Positions 62,818-64,000 of a DNA stretch of 64,000 bases are shown here, piece after piece. Position numbers and translations under genes: made by a program. The stretch is from NCBI RefSeq assembly GCF_017983445.1, contig NZ_JAGOBJ010000004.1:62001-126000 (forward strand), in the 5' to 3' direction. The stretch comes from Halomonas sp. GTDB lineage: Bacteria; Pseudomonadota; Gammaproteobacteria; Pseudomonadales; Halomonadaceae. The notes under the pieces were generated by a model. It was not told the DNA's origin. It saw only the letters and a list, made by a program, of their open reading frames with translations, and made no database searches. Positions within the stretch are counted from its first letter, which is position 1, and each line of letters opens with the position of its first letter.

Positions 62818-63061
62818 TGCCGTACCTCATGGAAATAATGCGGCGCTTCTTTCCGCGTTGTGTCCAGACAATCACGGTGATTTTGCCGGTGAGCTTACCC
62901 ACGGTGATAATGCGCTCTTCACCGTAGTCTTGGCGATCATCCACCATTGATAGCGTTTTCCCGGCAAAAACAGTAGGCGCATCGTTAAAGTCCAGGCCGC
63001 GATGTTGCAGGGTGTCTTGCTGTTTGCGCAGGTCGTATTCAATCTTACTGCCTGGGGCCAT
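62777..63061 (-). CDS. brnT: BrnT-family ribonuclease toxin
   Basis: Toxin of 94 residues. The pattern matches BrnT: IEYDLRKQQDTLQHRGLDFNDAPTVFAGKT, then DYGEERIITVGKLTGKITVIVWTQRGKKRRIISMRYGNERERQRYEQ, with the C-terminal Arg/Glu-rich helix. BrnT is an mRNA-cleaving toxin of the RelE-like fold. GAGGAGG lies 6 nt before the ATG. First gene of the pair. Confidence 0.92.
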   Translation of the reverse strand: MAPGSKIEYDLRKQQDTLQHRGLDFNDAPTVFAGKTLSMVDDRQDYGEERIITVGKLTGKITVIVWTQRGKKRRIISMRYGNERERQRYEQHLA

Positions 63062-63081
63062 CGAAGCCTCCTCATCCTATT

Positions 63082-63103
63082 AATTATTGTACCCCCAATA
63101 ATT
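63082..63103. promoter_or_regulatory. Candidate BrnA operator
   Basis: AATTATTG (63082-63089) and CAATAATT (63096-63103) form an 8-bp perfect inverted repeat with a 6-bp spacer, 20 bp upstream of the brnT start. BrnA represses its own promoter, so this is a natural operator candidate. Confidence 0.65.
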
Positions 63104-63537
63104 TGTTAAGCAAGCGGCGCTCCAGCTTCTATCGAGTCAAAATCACTATCCTCACAAAATATAAGCCAAGGCGAATATTTGTTATCTAACTGCGGATTTC
63201 TCCCCATATCTCCTCTTCTGTTATAGCGTCTTTCTTGAAACTCAAGATAATAACCGTTCCCCGCTGGCGCGGGGATGAACCGGTCTGGCGGCATCGGATC
63301 AAACGTGGGCATCGCCATTCCCCGCAAGCGCGCTGGCCACCGAGAAAGTCGCGCAGGTGTACGAACACGCGGTTACCTTAACGGGTATGAAATGAGAAAC
63401 GACGGTGCAACAGGCGGCTTGGGGATGGCGGCCTGGGCGAAATCGGAGTATCTAGTAGCGATGTTTTCAAGCGCGCATTTTCAGGTCGTGGCGAGTGGAA
63501 AACATGCCGCGCGAACCGCACGAAGGAGGTGGTCATG
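63104..63537. other. Gene-free stretch holding the CRISPR relic
   Basis: Apart from the CRISPR relic, this 434-bp stretch between the brnT operator and the DUF1176 gene shows no convincing gene. The part before the repeat is AT-rich (63140-63250) and may be a leader remnant. The part after it is GC-rich and carries the ribosome site of the next gene (AAGGAGG at 63523-63529). Confidence 0.4.
63254..63343 (+). CRISPR. Relic two-repeat type I-E CRISPR array
   Basis: A 29-nt unit at 63254-63282 contains GTTCCCCGCTGGCGC followed by GGGGATGAACCG, the palindromic form of type I-E repeats (E. coli GTTCCCCGCGCCAGCGGGG then ATAAACCG). A 32-nt spacer (63283-63314) follows, then a degenerate second repeat at 63315-63343 that keeps TTCCCCGC and GCGC and then diverges. 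The period is exactly 61 nt, as in type I-E. No cas gene or further repeat is visible. The degenerate copy looks like the trailing terminal repeat of an array. Confidence 0.75.
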
Positions 63538-64000
63538 ATGTTACGTTCACTGGGTTGGATAACGGCTGTGGCCATGGGCCTGTCGATCGGTTTTGCCAGC
63601 GGCCATGCCGGCGCGGAGCAGGCGGATAACGAGCAGCCGACAGTGCCAGACGCGGTCGCCTCGCATATTAGCGATACCTGCGCTCCCATTGATGAATCGT
63701 TGGGTATTGCGCCCCAGCACTATGCGATCAAAGATGAGAAGGGCGGCGATATGTGGCTCGTGCCGTGTAATGCTGGCGCCTACCAGATTTCTTATGAGGC
63801 GATTTACCAGGCGGAAGACGCCGCGCCACGCAAGCTGCTTTTTGCCCTATGGCGTAACAGTAGCTGGACCGGCACCGAGTCGCTTTTTGATCCTGAGTTT
63901 GACCCAGAGACGGGCATTTTAAGCGATCAATACAAGGACCGAGGCGCCGGTAACTGTGGTGGCGAACGCACCTGGCAGTGGCAGGAGGGTACTTTCCGAC
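63538..64000 (+). CDS. DUF1176 domain protein, N-terminal part
   Basis: Gene cut by the right edge; about 154 residues are visible. The product has a signal peptide (about residues 1-25, cleavage near HAGA) and then the DUF1176 pattern: YAIKDEKGGDMWLVPCNAGAYQISYEAIY, LFDPEFDPETGILSDQYKDRGAGNCGGERTWQW. It is probably periplasmic; the family function is unknown. AAGGAGG lies 8 nt before the ATG at 63538; the ATG at 63535 is also possible. Confidence 0.85.
   Translation, partial: MLRSLGWITAVAMGLSIGFASGHAGAEQADNEQPTVPDAVASHISDTCAPIDESLGIAPQHYAIKDEKGGDMWLVPCNAGAYQISYEAIYQAEDAAPRKLLFALWRNSSWTGTESLFDPEFDPETGILSDQYKDRGAGNCGGERTWQWQEGTFR

Noticed and set aside
63106-63327. Minus-strand 73-codon frame across the CRISPR repeat
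   Set aside because: Part of it is RFIPAPAGNG, the known artefact of translating a type I-E repeat. The rest has no match I know and no ribosome site.
63371-63395. A possible third CRISPR repeat (GTTACC then GGGTATGAAA)
   Set aside because: The spacing is off the 61-nt period by several bases and the palindrome is missing; likely chance.

Overview
The window looks like chromosomal DNA of a moderately GC-rich gammaproteobacterium, most likely a Halomonas-type member of the Halomonadaceae. This is an inference from gene content and overall protein character (argO/argP, a YbiT-type ABC-F protein, a malonate utilisation set, TRAP and TTT importers, a Fur-controlled haem locus); no rRNA or other marker gene is present. 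I see no tRNA, rRNA, insertion sequence or prophage.

Layout. 1-4405: a tripartite tricarboxylate transporter (TTT) operon tctC-tctB-tctA (tctA cut by the left edge), led by a homoserine-dehydrogenase-like SAF-domain oxidoreductase and divergent from a GntR/FCD regulator. 4465-11026: a yban-type gene, then a complete haem uptake operon hemP-receptor-hmuS-hmuT-hmuU-hmuV under a Fur box. 11342-13656: yciE, and argO/argP as a divergent pair. 13666-23610: a decayed madM remnant, then a LysR regulator divergent from a second tctCBA, a second SAF oxidoreductase, an Asp/Glu-racemase-fold protein, a DUF1537 sugar-acid kinase, a class II aldolase-type decarboxylase and a lactonase interrupted by one stop codon. 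23832-28091: malonate import and use (madM, madL, matB, malonyl-CoA decarboxylase).

28427-34482: an SDR, a TRAP transporter operon carrying a VanX-type D,D-dipeptidase, and its LysR regulator. 34655-44164: housekeeping and miscellaneous genes (HPP membrane protein, chaC, a CbiX-like protein, ybiT, a ZipA-like protein, an Old Yellow Enzyme, a YfcC carrier, a TauE/SafE permease, a lytic transglycosylase lipoprotein). 44267-50172: a GABA locus, gabR-type regulator divergent from permease-gabD-gabT, closed by a strong terminator. 50235-57632: an RND tripartite efflux operon with its TetR regulator and a divergent MipA/OmpV gene. 57629-64000: photolyase, an ABM-domain monooxygenase, DUF1127-phzF with a divergent MocR regulator, a brnTA toxin-antitoxin pair, a two-repeat relic of a type I-E CRISPR array without cas genes, and the start of a DUF1176 gene.

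The most interesting parts are: (i) the roughly 10 kb acid-sugar gene set lying between a deleted madM copy and the intact madM in the same orientation, which suggests insertion or duplication at madM; (ii) the repeated pairing of a SAF oxidoreductase with a TTT importer; (iii) a photolyase ending in a consensus-like beta-clamp-binding motif; (iv) a short-linker ZipA-like protein; and (v) the CRISPR relic with an exact 61-nt period.
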